Below, one piece after another: positions 11,413-21,904 of a stretch of DNA of 64,000 nucleotides; positions within the stretch are counted from its first letter, which is position 1; every line of letters begins with the position of its first letter. The notes under the pieces are model-generated. The model saw only the letters and a program-made list of their open reading frames with translations. It ran no database searches and was not told the DNA's origin. The DNA is from Polytrichum commune. Lineage: Eukaryota; Streptophyta; Polytrichopsida; Polytrichales; Polytrichaceae. Where the stretch lies: assembly GCA_950295325.1 (NCBI GenBank), contig OX485803.1, positions 24,242,001-24,306,000 of the forward strand, in the 5' to 3' direction. A program made the position numbers and the translations under genes.

Positions 11413-11700
11413 CGAACATCCATTTGTGGAAAATCAACTTGTAGACCATTGTGTAACATAGGCATGAAACTCATAACACAATCGGACATACACATGCCAA
11501 GGTATTAGTAAGTGCACTTGATCACTAAGTGTCATGAGGTGACACTAATGGTTAAGTTGTTGATCATTAGTGTGACCTAGCATACGCCTCAAAACATGGT
11601 AAGTGTCATTATTACGCATGTGACATTCAATAAGCCCATGTCATTGTGGTTACTTCATGTTAGATTGTCATGTCATGAAACTACCACATTTCTACTAGTG

Positions 11701-12769
11701 TAGCTACATGACACCAAAAAAATGTGCGACTTTGACAACATTTGGTACATGTGAGCAATGTTGAAGTTCACAAGTTCCCAACCTCAACTCTATGTCATGT
11801 TCACTCTCATCACTACCAGGATTGTTGGGCTAAAGAACACACTTCATATCGACACATGCGGTCATTGCAACATCACCCATTTACAAGTGTCAAGTCTAAT
11901 CCATGAGAATCATAGATTGGACTAGATACATGTAAATAAGGTCATGTCACAATGATTGGCCATGTCAAAATGACTGGCCATGTCAAATATGAAGTGCATT
12001 CTAGGACCACGTTTTCTATTAATGCATTATGGTCATCATGGCCATCCTCACTTGAATCTAGGCTAAACCTATTCCGAGCCTCCCGGACATAAAATTAAGA
12101 ATGTATTGATGCTTGGTGTTAGAACAATACTTCATGAAAAATCCAATCTAATCAGAATGACACATCAATTTTCATCCCACACTAAATCAATCGTTGTGAG
12201 ATTTTGGAGTGCCATGCTCTATCAACTTTGTGTTAGACCTCACTCTTTTGGGTGGGCTTGTCACAAAATCCAGAAGACCATGAAAGATCATCCAATTTAT
12301 ACCATGTAAGAATCCATATAGCATTTTCATCCATTTGAGATCCTTTAGGCCTTCAAGCTTAAATGTAAAGTGTAGTGGAACGGTCTTGACATCAAGATCA
12401 ATGAGAATGGAGTATGTGCTCAAAACATAGAAACCATTCTATAATGAACATAATCAAGAAGACCTACACAATCACTTACAAAAAAAGATAATTTCTTGGT
12501 ATGACCTGCTATAATTTTTCCATCTCAACTCCATATTAGACTCCACATTACTTGTTCATTGTATGAATTTGAGACTTGCAACCATCATTCTTTGGTTGTT
12601 CTTAGGCTCTCTTCAAGAGTCCCTACCTAAATGCACGGACACAGACACTAACCTTAAGTTGATTACACTACACCACCGTGATTGTCACTAACATCAAGAC
12701 AAACATAGTTTTTCATAACATTGTTGATCTTCTTATGAAGCCGCCACTAGATGATGGAATCAAAAAAAT
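11701..12769. other. Intergenic, no feature recognised
   Basis: Further AAGTGTCA-type motifs occur just to the right of the CACTA-like end (near 11884), then unremarkable AT-rich sequence. The overlapping short open frames at 12106-12423 carry no recognisable protein. Confidence 0.35.
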
Positions 12770-13100
12770 CTTTGCATCATGTTTATTGGAACATCATTGT
12801 TAATTGGGGGGGGACCTATACGACCATTTAATGAAGAGAAGAACCTTCGCTTTGATAGTGAATGAGATCTTCATGTGACCTATGAAAATCAGGAGGAAAT
12901 TCGCTCATGCAAATTGCTTTATTAAGTCACATTGAATATATTTTTGTGTTTTTCTTTTTCTTTATTTGAAAAATACGTCCTTAAATAGTCTCCAAATCAT
13001 GAAAAAGTCTCCGATTACCGAATATAATGATTAGTATGTTTCATATCCTAGGAGAAGTGGCCTAGTTAGAAAAAAACAATCATTTAAGACCCATCTAGCT
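12770..13100 (+). repeat. Dispersed repeat E, copy 2
   Basis: Shares the G-run followed by ACCT, CGCTTTGATAGTGAATGA and further right TTTCATATCCTAGGAGAAGTGG with the copy at 25475-25740, in the same order; a shorter copy is at 9090-9260. Confidence 0.5.
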
Positions 13101-13164
13101 TAAGTTATGTTGCCTCAGCCTTCATCAAAGTTGTGAAATAAGGCATGATCTTGCAGTCCATGAA

Positions 13165-13380
13165 CGGGGAGAACCGACCGCTTGTTACAAATCGAACTGG
13201 TCAAGTTTGAGAAATAACCAGTTCAAATTCAAGACCTCAGAAAAACTAACGATCCATTTCAGAGGAATTTGCAGAATATTCTTTAATGTAATGAAGAAAA
13301 CCCGAAAGATGTCAACATGTAACCGGTTGGTCTTGGAAACACTAGGATCTTGATAAATTGTGCCCAAAAATCTCCCTGGG
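13165..13380 (-). repeat. LTR-like dispersed repeat D, copy
   Basis: About 215 bp similar to 14080-14310 and 41516-41725. Read on the - strand it runs CCCAGGGAGATTTTTGGGCA, then a CTAGTGTTTCCAAG block, then AACCGGTTACATGTTGAC, then GAGGTCTTGAATTTGAACTG. The purine-rich GGGAGA just before TTTTGGGCA looks like the polypurine tract/LTR-start boundary of a retrotransposon. No coding region accompanies it. Confidence 0.6.
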
Positions 13381-13699
13381 TACTGCTTGCAATCACAATT
13401 GCAAAATCAGTGGAAGCCAGCCATGATGGCGTAATGGCAAAAACAACTTTTGAGATATGAAGAAAAGTGAAGCCTCAGGTTCCTTGGGGTGGCAGCTAGT
13501 GCAAAACAATTTGTAACACATAATCCATCCATATTATCCTTGTACATTCATACCAAAGAACAAATTTATAAAACTTAGAATGGAGTGATGTAGTGCACAT
13601 TAAGACCGTTCATAATACGTAATAATTTTTTGATTTGAACATCTTTATGTATTATAATACATGAATAATCTGAAAATAATGTGGACTTTCTCTTGGACA

Positions 13700-13980
13700 A
13701 GGGGGCTCGTCCATAATTTGGTCTCCATCACACCGAATTGTAATTTATATAATCTACAATTTTTTTTTGAAGATAATCTAGATTATTATGGCTTGTAAGT
13801 CCTAACCCTAACTCTCTTCCCAATTTCTCTCAGTGACTTCTCTCCCACTTCTCTTTTGAAACTCTTGAATCCAGACCATTTGAAACATAATCTAGATTAT
13901 GTTTAAAATAATCTAGATTATATGTACGATTATGTGTACATAATCTATGCCGTTTGTGAAATTTTTGGACGAGCCCCCTG
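13700..13980. mobile_element. TIR element with AGGGGGCTCGTCCA ends
   Basis: About 281 bp with inverted ends AGGGGGCTCGTCCA / TGGACGAGCCCCCT. The interior is largely palindromic and contains three TAATCTAGATTAT-type blocks. CAGGG-like termini and size fit a hAT-type MITE, but no matching 8-bp target duplication is visible, so the superfamily is uncertain. No protein is encoded. Confidence 0.6.
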
Positions 13981-14079
13981 TAATTATTTGTTTGAGTTGC
14001 CACCCCAGGTCAGGTTCGAGCAATAGCTAGGTGGAGACCGATCCAATTATGTGGGTGTCACACTGTCAAGCCTGATAAC

Positions 14080-14310
14080 GGCGAAAACCGGCTGCTAGGT
14101 ATAGATGAACTAATTAAGTTTGAAATATAACCAGTTGAAGTTCAAAACTTCAGGGAAATCACCGGTTGTTTTAGAGGAATGTATGGAATACATGTCACGT
14201 TCATAAAGAAACCGAAAAACTGAAAGATGTCAACATGTAACCGGTTGGACTTGGAAACACCACTAGGATCTCGACCGAGTATGCCCAAAAACCTCCCAGG
14301 ACAATGGCCC
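14080..14310 (-). repeat. LTR-like dispersed repeat D, copy
   Basis: Best-preserved of the copies: on the - strand it begins at the TGGGAGGTTTTTGGGCATAC boundary, continues through GATCCTAGTG, CCAACCGGTTACATGTTGAC and TTTCGGTTTT, and ends around the GCAGCCGGTTTTCGCC block. It lies less than 1 kb from the copy at 13165-13380 in the same orientation, with the TIR element at 13700 between them. No internal retrotransposon domain lies between. Confidence 0.6.
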
Positions 14311-16021
14311 ATGGGCGGCCCATCATGTACGTTTTCTTGAATGCATGGGCTCATGGGCCTGTGTAGGAACTTGCAGAGCCCGCATTCAAGCAGAACTCCG
14401 ACCTCATACAAGATCTAAGCTCTACTTAGAGGATGATGTTGTCAGCTTCATGAAGGTTTATGGGTTGAACGGGTTACCCAAAATACATTGGTTTTACGTG
14501 GACCTTCTAACATGAGTGTTGCAAATTGTTTAATAGCATGCCCACACTTGTTGGTGTGGGCGACCAACTAATGGTTCTTCTCAGCAGGGACCGCTTTTAG
14601 CTCCAATTTGGCCAATGATGACCATTTTATGTAACGATTGTTGGTGGAACTGGCGGACCACACCAGTGTGTGTGGGCATGTTGTAAGTCGCGTTAAGTTT
14701 CAAGCACCTTTGAAATAGGTTCATTCTTTTCTAGTTTCAATACATTCATGACATCATGGTGATCTCCTAACACCATCCCATTTGCCGCTTTGCGTGTCAT
14801 GGTCCATTGATCATGTCTTCATGTGGGCCTCCTCCCCCCAACTACAGTTTCCGTTTTGCAACACCTACCATTGGGGGTGCAGTAAAATTATGTCCGTATA
14901 GGTTTGTTCTCGAATCGTACTAAACTAACTACACTAGACTAGTTTGTGGTCTTTGACCCCGATTTATGATAACATTCTTTTGGCTAATACCATATAACCA
15001 CCAGGGGTGGGGTTTGGAGAAAGAAATCAACACTTTCACCCTCCCAAATGATAGGTGTAGCGAACTTGTAACCCATCACCATGATCATGACGACCTTGTA
15101 TACCTTATAAACAAGGTATTGTGATGTATTTTAGATTCCAGATGCGGACTCAAAATGTTATGTATGGATTTTAATACGCCTAAATTGTAAGATCAACAAA
15201 ACTGAAGAAAGCGAACAACATAAAACATGGCTTCCTTTTTGCATTGAAGATCAACGCCACTTTAAATGTGGCAGGTTCGTATGTTGGACTCAAGAACTAA
15301 GAGGATGTAGATCGTGCAACGCTACCTAGATAGGCGCAAGTCTCACGAGGTGCAAGTCATAAGAGAATGATACTCCGACAGTTTTTGAAAGCTTATAGAA
15401 AGTCACTTAGACTTGGAAGAAGAAACAAAAGCTTCTACCCCATGTTGTAAAGAACAACCATCTTTATTAGTAGCACGGGCAACACCCCAAACCAAAAATT
15501 CCTTCAAGGGCACACGTGGCTGAAGGAACATAATAAGTTGAACATGTAGGGCAAATGCAGGGCTCGCTTCCTGCACTTTTCCTTCAGACGAATTTGAGCC
15601 CCTCCACGGTCTGAAGTTTGTGCACTTTTTCCCTCAATAAAAACACCTACTCATGAGGTCTTGTAACGAATTCCCGACCTTCGGTTTGGAATAGTATTCG
15701 CCCCTCCGGCTACATGCAGTGTGTGCCAAGTGAAAAGGCTATTCCTGAATCGCTCACAAAAGGAAGCATCGAGTCATTGGACGGGAGCCTCCGCATTTTC
15801 CCCACACGATCATATTCGTAATGGCCGGCAAGTACTAGAAAGGATCTAATACAAATCCGCCTTGATGCCGGATATACCACATGAGGAGCGAGCATGTTTA
15901 TATGTATGCACTTCAAAAGAATTGCCAAATTGGCGTTACTATATGTGCGTATAACATTTGGGTTGTCTTTAAGAGGATGGGAGGAATTATTTGGTGTTTG
16001 GACGTGCATCTTGTTGTCGGT
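14311..16021. other. Intergenic, contains an old repeat block at 14850-15100
   Basis: Bases 14850-15100 (CACCTACCATTGGGGGTG, TTTGACCCCGATTTATG, TTTCACCCTCCCAAATGATAGGTGTAG) resemble blocks at 3240-3480 and 53610-53830. The rest shows no gene. CCTTCA-rich text near 15500-15650 looks like repeat debris but could not be paired with confidence. Confidence 0.4.
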
Positions 16022-17345
16022 TCCCATGTTGGGCAGAGTTTTGGACACCATGATCTCGAATATTTTTCCTTAATCGATAGAACTGAACTTTCAAGGTGGT
16101 GGTCACAGAAGTTATCTCCCAAAAATCGTAGAAGACATAGACCTCGGGTTTGAAATCTAGGATCCTTAGGTTCTGCCCATTTAGATACATTGTTCACAAC
16201 TAGGTGCACATACTTCATATGACATCTTTTGACAATGAATGGTGAAACATAGGGCAGGGGGACCTCATGTTCGGCATAGTTTTTGACACCACGATCTCGA
16301 ATTTTTTCTTCCCTCAATCAACAACAACTGAACTTTCAAGGTAGTGGTCACAAAACCATCTCCCTAAAATCATAGGAGACGTAGACCTCGGGTCTAAAAT
16401 CTAGGATCCTGAAATTATGCCCATTTAGATACATTGTTCACAATAGGTGCACGTACCTCATATGACATCTTTTAACAATGAACAGTGGAACTCAAAGCAT
16501 GAGGACCTCATGTTCGGCAGAGTTTTGGACACCACAATCTCAAATATTTTTTCCTCAATCATTGGCAATTCAACTTTTAAGATAGTGGTCACAAAAACCA
16601 TCTCCCTAAAATCATAGGAGACGTAGACCTCGGGTCTAAAACCTAGGATCCTTAGATTCTACCCATTTAGATACATTGTTCACAATAGGTGCACATACCT
16701 CATATGACATGTTTGACAATGCATGGTGAAACACATGACAGTGGGACCTCATGTTCGGCATAGTTTTTGACATCAGAATCTCGAATATCTTTCCCTCAAT
16801 CAACGGCAATTGAACTTTCAAGGTGGTGGCCACAAAAAGTTGTCTCCCTAAAATCATAGGAGACGTAGACCTCGGGTCTAAAATCTAGGTTCCTCAGATT
16901 ATGCCCATTTAGATACATTGTTCACAATGGGTGCACATACCTCATATGACATGTTTTGACAATGCATGGTGAAACGCAGGACAGTGGGACCTCATGTTCG
17001 GCATGGTTTTTGACACCACGATCTCGAATATCTTTCCCTCAATCAATGGCAACTGAACTTTCAAGGTGGTCGTCACAAAAAGTTGTCTCCCTAAGATCAT
17101 AGGAGACGTAGACCTCGGGTCTAAAACCTAAGATCCTCAGATTATGCCCATTTAGATACACTGTTCATAGTAAGTGCACATACCTCATATGACATGTTTT
17201 GACAACGGACGGTGGAACACAGGACATGGGGACCTGATGTTCGGCATAGTTTTTGACACCACGATCTCAAATATATTTCCCCTCAATCAACGCAAACGGG
17301 GCCTTTAAGGTGGTGGTCACAAAAGCCGTCTCCCAAAAACCGGAG
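16022..17345. repeat. Satellite-like tandem array, ~242-bp unit, 5.5 copies
   Basis: The mark GATCTCGAATAT recurs at 16052, 16293, 16536, 16777, 17020 and 17263, giving spacings of 241, 243, 241, 243 and 243. Each unit carries ATGTTCGGCATAGTTTTTGA, TCATAGGAGACGTAGACCTC and TTTAGATACATTGTTCACAA. The last copy breaks off in unrelated sequence near 17345. Open frames on the - strand (such as NNVSKWVESKDPRF) repeat with the unit, but the unit length is not always a multiple of three and every frame is interrupted, so coding is unlikely. Confidence 0.92.
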
Positions 17346-17812
17346 GCTATACGAGAACGGACAAAATATGGAGACATGATGATAACTTAGTGGTTTGTGG
17401 ACCATCCAATGGGGACTGTAGGGACTTTGGGTATTTACATGGGTTTTTACTACAAAAGTTGTGAGGTGTTCGACCTAGTTTTCACCGAGTGGTAGATGGC
17501 CAAATAGTATACAATGGCATGTACCTAAATAAGGTGGAATGTGTGTGGAATCCCGCTCACGTGTTTTTGTAGAGAGGGAGCCAAAAAAGTATAATTTCAA
17601 GTGCTCAAAGTGCGTTGGTGACGAGTGGTGAAGGAAGGGCGTCCGTCCAAGTGGTGGGTTGGTTTGCAAAACATGAGGTGGGAGGTACTTTACAACGGCT
17701 TGATTTATGGGGAGCCCGGAATCAATCGCAAAAGGGGTGAAGTTTCATGGCAGCTACACACCTAAGGTAGACACACCCATTTTGATAACTTGAGCAATTT
17801 CGCATGAGTGTG
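17346..17812. other. Intergenic, no feature recognised
   Basis: Slightly GC-richer than its surroundings, with short open frames on the - strand, but no recognisable protein, RNA or repeat. Confidence 0.35.
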
Positions 17813-18302
17813 GTGCACTCTAAACTCCGTAGTGTCACACCTGTGGCAACCAAAGTGCTCGTGATATTACGGAGTTCTGTAGTGTTAACATGGATGCGTG
17901 ATACTAGTGAATTTGTTTAGCATGTGGCATTCTGGAATGACATAAAGGAGATGTGAGGACAATTTGAATTCGTTCTCCCGTCACCTACGCTAGTGTGGTC
18001 CAATCCACTTGGCCTTCTCAGGCAATGTGGCGGATGCATGCACCAACATTCAACAAGTGGCATCAGAAGAAGAAAAATAAGAATAAGAAGGTGACACTTC
18101 ACATGTTGACACATGGCACAATGTGAGGGTATGGGTTGACTTCTTGGATGGTTTGCATTAATGACAAATTTTGTGATATAAGGGAGAGAAATGTGACAAT
18201 AAGGAGTAGCATTTGAACTACGAACATGTGATCCCTAGGGTTTCGGGATATTAGAGAGTGTGTGACATTATGGAGGTTGATACTACGGAGTTTAGGGTGT
18301 AC
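17813..18302. mobile_element. TIR element with TAAACTCCGTAGT ends, copy 1
   Basis: About 490 bp. The left end GTGCACTCTAAACTCCGTAG and right end (reverse complement GTACACCCTAAACTCCGTAG) match closely, with TGTCA/TATCA next. A second copy with the same termini is at 24607-24954, and parts of the interior agree (GGCAACCAAAGTGC, CCCTAGGGTTT/CCTTAGGGTTTTGGGATA). No clear target duplication and no coding capacity. Confidence 0.7.
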
Positions 18303-18631
18303 ATGTGTGATCGAGGAGTGGTTTTTTACGGGCCTGGAAATTGGTATTACGATGTTTAACCAAAAATAAATAAATTTTTATTTTGAAGTGTTGAAGTCAC
18401 ATTAAATTTTCAAGTGGAAGATTCTCTCCCCACCCATATTCACGTCATAGGTCGACCTATTTCCAACAACTGGTAGATGAAAGCGTGAGTACAGTCAATA
18501 GTCCTTTTCAAGGAACCCGAATCCGTGCCCATTTTAACTTACTTTTTTTCATCACGTTGAACTCCTCTTCAACTATAAGTACTCTCTCACCTAGTCACTA
18601 CCTATTTCCAACATTCCTAATAAAGAAAAAT

Positions 18632-19255
18632 GGCTACACTATTTTTTGTCTAATTAGTGTGGGTTATGTTCGGAGTTACGCATTGCTATAACAATTTACT
18701 CATAGTATCATTTTTTTGCAACCCAAATACCATAAGTACACTAAATATGATATTTAGTGTCACCAATTCTAGTTGTCTTTCTCAATACCAATTGTAAACC
18801 GCAGTGTAGTGTCACCAACACTAAATGTTAACTTAATAGTATATGTCATTCCTTGTAAACAAAAACAAATTGGGCATTATAGATTTACAGTGGTGCAGTA
18901 TTGTCACTTACTAATTGATATTTCAAACAAATTTCAATCATCCATGACAACATTTCATCACATATTTGTTAGGATGCAAATTATCCCAAACTTTGTTTCA
19001 AATATTGTCATTTGGATGAACTGAAAATAAGTTGGGATGATAGTGTTTGTAAAATTATTCTTAGAAATTGTGCTAAAAGAGTTAGCGCAGTGACATAAAA
19101 TGCCGTATGACACTAAATATCACGTTTAGTGTCGTTAGCATGCAAACCGAAGAATACGATATAACTTATTTGGTAAAAAATGATAATGTTGGTAGAAAGT
19201 TATAGCAACATTTAACTCCAAATGATGACCCACACTAATTAGACAAAATAGCGTA
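18632..19255. mobile_element. TIR element F1, 624 bp
   Basis: Ends share CTATTTTGTCTAATTAGTG, GTGGGT and GGAGTTA...TTGCTATAAC in inverted orientation over about 60 bp. Just inside each end is a short perfect-looking palindrome around ACACTAAATA. The centre (18750-19040) is similar to 33355-33740. The element also shares its TTGCTATAAC subterminal text with the small MITEs at 19701-19927 and 42140-42360. No transposase is encoded. No target duplication is assigned. Confidence 0.65.
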
Positions 19256-19330
19256 CATGTGTGGAACTTCACCGTTTTAGGGGACTTTATGTATTGAAAT
19301 TGGGGCAGTTATCGGAAATGGGTCTCTCTA

Positions 19331-19331
<1 letters not shown>

Positions 19332-19415
<84 letters not shown>
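19332..19415 (+). repeat. (CA)n(TA)n compound microsatellite
   Basis: About 33 CA units (19332-19396) followed directly by about 9 TA units (19397-19415). The open frame reading THTHTH through it is an artefact. Confidence 0.97.
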
Positions 19416-19417
<2 letters not shown>

Positions 19418-19700
19418 AGCGTAGCATTAAAATCGATGTGCCTTGTTGATTGGAGTGAACGTTATGACTTGTTATCTCGGGAATATTTGTGGGGAATCAA
19501 CTGCAAAAGGGGTCAAGGCTCATGGCAACTACACTATAAATATGATTATTGTAGCATTAAAATTGATGTGCCATGGGGATGGGAGTGAATGTCATGACTT
19601 GTTATAACTTGTTACTTCGGTAAGATTGGTGGGGGCCCAAGTCAAAGAGCAAGATATCTAGCCTTGGGGACATTCTTTGATGCGATGTGCTTTAGGAGTT

Positions 19701-19927
19701 GTACTACACTTTTTATGGCATTTATTGTCACTTACTATTCCGAGTCACGTTGTGCTATTACTTTTTTACTTTAGATCTCTTTTTTACCAACAAAGGTCAA
19801 ATTGATTGTTTGGACACTATAGAATATTAATGTCTTTGCTTGGTAACAATTTACATCAGCGATAAAGTGTTATAGCAATGCGTAACTCTAAATGGTAAGT
19901 GACACTAAATTCCGTAAATGGTGCACT
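19701..19927. mobile_element. Small MITE F2, copy 1
   Basis: About 227 bp; the left end (ACTTTTTATGGCATTTATTG, CACTTACTATTCCGAGT) and right end pair as imperfect inverted repeats over about 50 bp, with GCTATTAC / GTTATAGC next. The centre contains GATTGTTTGGACA, also found in the second copy at 42140-42360. Non-coding. Confidence 0.6.
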
Positions 19928-20250
19928 TTGACTGCTGTCATGATGAACATAATGCCACCTTTTTCAGTTTGGCCCCACAAATCTTACCTAAGGTGAAAAC
20001 ACATTCAACTATATGATGACACGGAAGTTTGTTTGTTTAGCTTATTGACCTCCATAATTAGCATCAAGTTTAAAGGGATCCAAGTAAAATGAGATACCTT
20101 ATGTAAGGGTATATTAGAAGTAAATCATTTATTTAATGATATAGTTTATATTTTATGGCACATGCTTGTCTAATATTGGGAAGATATTGTTCATGAAAAA
20201 ATATTATAAAATATGTAGAAGACATTTATCAAACCATAATAGGCATGTAA

Positions 20251-20755
20251 GGGCCGCTTCACACACGAGACTGACAACCCGTGACCATTACACTTCAAGC
20301 ACTCTCATTGGTGGAAAAGGCGGCACCGGTCCAAGTTCGCTTCACACTACGCTTGAGGGACCAACGGAGTGTGTGAATGCAAGATGGATGTAAAGTCCAC
20401 GTGGATTCATTCCTACATGGCATTGAATGGATCATGTTTCATGGTCACTTGGACTATTTTCAAAAACCACCTCTTGGAGGTAGGGCTAACACAAAACCGG
20501 GAGACCACGGCACTCCAAACGCTCACAGCCGTTGATTTCTTCTATTGTATCATGCGTGCAGACCCGCGTGAATAGAAATTCCTCGAAATAACATCCGGTC
20601 GAGGGCCGAGTCACATACGACTTCACACGACACTTGAGGATCCGTGACCACACTACATGATTTGGGAGGTGTGTTCGGGACGGCCTTTGGACACGTTCCT
20701 TTTGGGCTCTCACAATTCCATGGTCACGGCTCTTGGCTCATGTGTGAAGTGGCCC
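20251..20755. mobile_element. PIF/Harbinger-like MITE, family A copy 1
   Basis: 505 bp bounded by GGGCCGCTTCACACACGAGA and its near reverse complement GAAGTGGCCC. Internal blocks (GGTCACTTGGACTATTTTCA, ACCACCTCTTGGAGG, GGACGGCCTTTGGACAC) match the copies at 52851-53351 (opposite orientation) and, in part, 55057-55633. The flanks are TAA and ATG, so the 3-bp duplication seen in the other two copies is not preserved here. Non-coding; the open frames on both strands are palindrome artefacts. Confidence 0.75.
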
Positions 20756-21232
20756 ATGAGGCGAGGCTTTTTTTTTTTCTTCTTCTTTTTCTTTCTTTCT
20801 TCATCACCTCCACAACAACAAAACGGGTGGCCGACAACGCGGCCGTGGAAAGTAAGGAAGGCAAAATGGGAAGCTCTAATGGAAGTGTCTACAACATAGA
20901 ATGGTGGAGCACGTGTTGGCTTCCCGTATTCATCATGGGCCCCGAGTGGGGTGAGATGGGAGGCTCAAAATAAAGAAGGAAAGGCATCTATGGAACAACA
21001 ATAGACCATTTCCCTCTGACTGTGAAGCAGGGCCGTTGGTTGTCACAGGGGACTGGGGGGCGTGCATGGGAAGGTTGGGGCAGTCGTTGAATCCCAACTG
21101 CTACCTAATAAGATAATACTAGTCCCCCCGCGCACCCTTTATTGCTCTTTGCCTCCCACTTGGCACAATGGAGCCTTTTACATATCTTGTTTTTCCTTGG
21201 AAAGGAAACAATCAAAGAGAATTCGTAACTAG
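20756..21232. other. Intergenic with polypyrimidine tract
   Basis: A T/C-rich run lies at about 20767-20805, followed by moderately GC-rich sequence to 21180. The + open frames at 20644-20973 read through the tract and are not convincing genes. Confidence 0.35.
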
Positions 21233-21904
21233 TACACTATATAGGATCCTATTTAGTGTTTGATACACTAAATATGAATGCATACACTAAATATCAATAA
21301 CCCCTATGAAAGTAAGCAACATCACTTGTAAACTCAAACACTAAATATCAACTATGGTAATATGTGGAAGTTACATGTTTGAATTTAGTGTTAGTAAGGT
21401 TACGGGAAAAAATAATACTAACGACGATAAAAGGAGAATTCAGACATATCTTCTAGCATATCTTCTAACACTAATCGTCAAGGAATTGAAAATTGGTGTT
21501 GAGCAAGGTAGGGTGGTAACAACATTTAGTATAATCAAACACTAAATACCCTTTTTAATGTACTTTAAAAATGGTGTTTAGTGTTTAATTGTATTTAATG
21601 TTGTTACCACCTTACCATAATCAACACTAATTTTCAATTCTTAACAATTAGTGTTAGACATAAATGACTTCCAAATGCTTCAATGCTAGAAGATATGCTA
21701 GAATTCTCCTTTTATCATTGTTGGTTTTTTTTTCATATCCTTATTAACACTAAATTCAAACATGTATCTTCCACATATGACCATAGTTGATATTTAGTGT
21801 TTGAGTTTACATTTGACGTTACTTACTTTCATAGGGTTATTGACATTTAGTGTATGCGTTCATGTTTAGTGTATCAAACACTAAATAATATCCTATTCAG
21901 TGTA
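21233..21904. mobile_element. Long palindromic TIR element, ~670 bp
   Basis: The two halves (about 21233-21555 and 21580-21904) are inverted copies of each other along nearly their whole length. Both contain ATTTAGTGTTTGATACACTAAA, AACCCTATGAAAGTAA, CAAACACTAAATATCAACTATGG and ATATCTTCTAGCAT in mirror order. TACACT begins each end; if TA is the target duplication this would fit the Tc1/mariner group, but TA may equally be part of the inverted repeat. Divergence between arms is well above that of the element at 6133-7227, so it is older. Non-coding. Confidence 0.75.

Larger units (their letters stand above)
7895..11700. mobile_element. Possible non-autonomous CACTA-like element
   Basis: CACTAGTAGAAA occurs at 7895 and its exact reverse complement ends at 11700, with TA immediately outside each end. 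CACTA (CMC) elements start with CACTA and have subterminal repeats; the right ~480 bp here has many AAGTGTCAT motifs, including a 61-bp tandem repeat. No transposase is visible and the enclosed DNA holds a tRNA-Arg gene and a dispersed repeat fragment. Identity between the ends stops after 12 bp, and the usual CACTA duplication is 3 bp, so two unrelated ends cannot be excluded. Confidence 0.4.

Noticed and set aside
13470-14015. A larger TIR element with GGGGTGGCA ends enclosing the element at 13700
   Set aside because: GGGGTGGCAGCTAG near 13485 and its reverse complement near 13995 match for only about 12 bases with misaligned flanks, so it is not reported as a separate element.
15710-16857. 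Open frames in and beside the 242-bp array as a repeat-containing protein
   Set aside because: Unit lengths of 241 are not divisible by three, frames break at every unit, and similar frames exist on both strands.
16022-17345. CRISPR-like array
   Set aside because: Units are contiguous with no spacers and this is plant nuclear DNA.
19261-19449. Open frame with (TH)n
   Set aside because: It is translation of the CA microsatellite.
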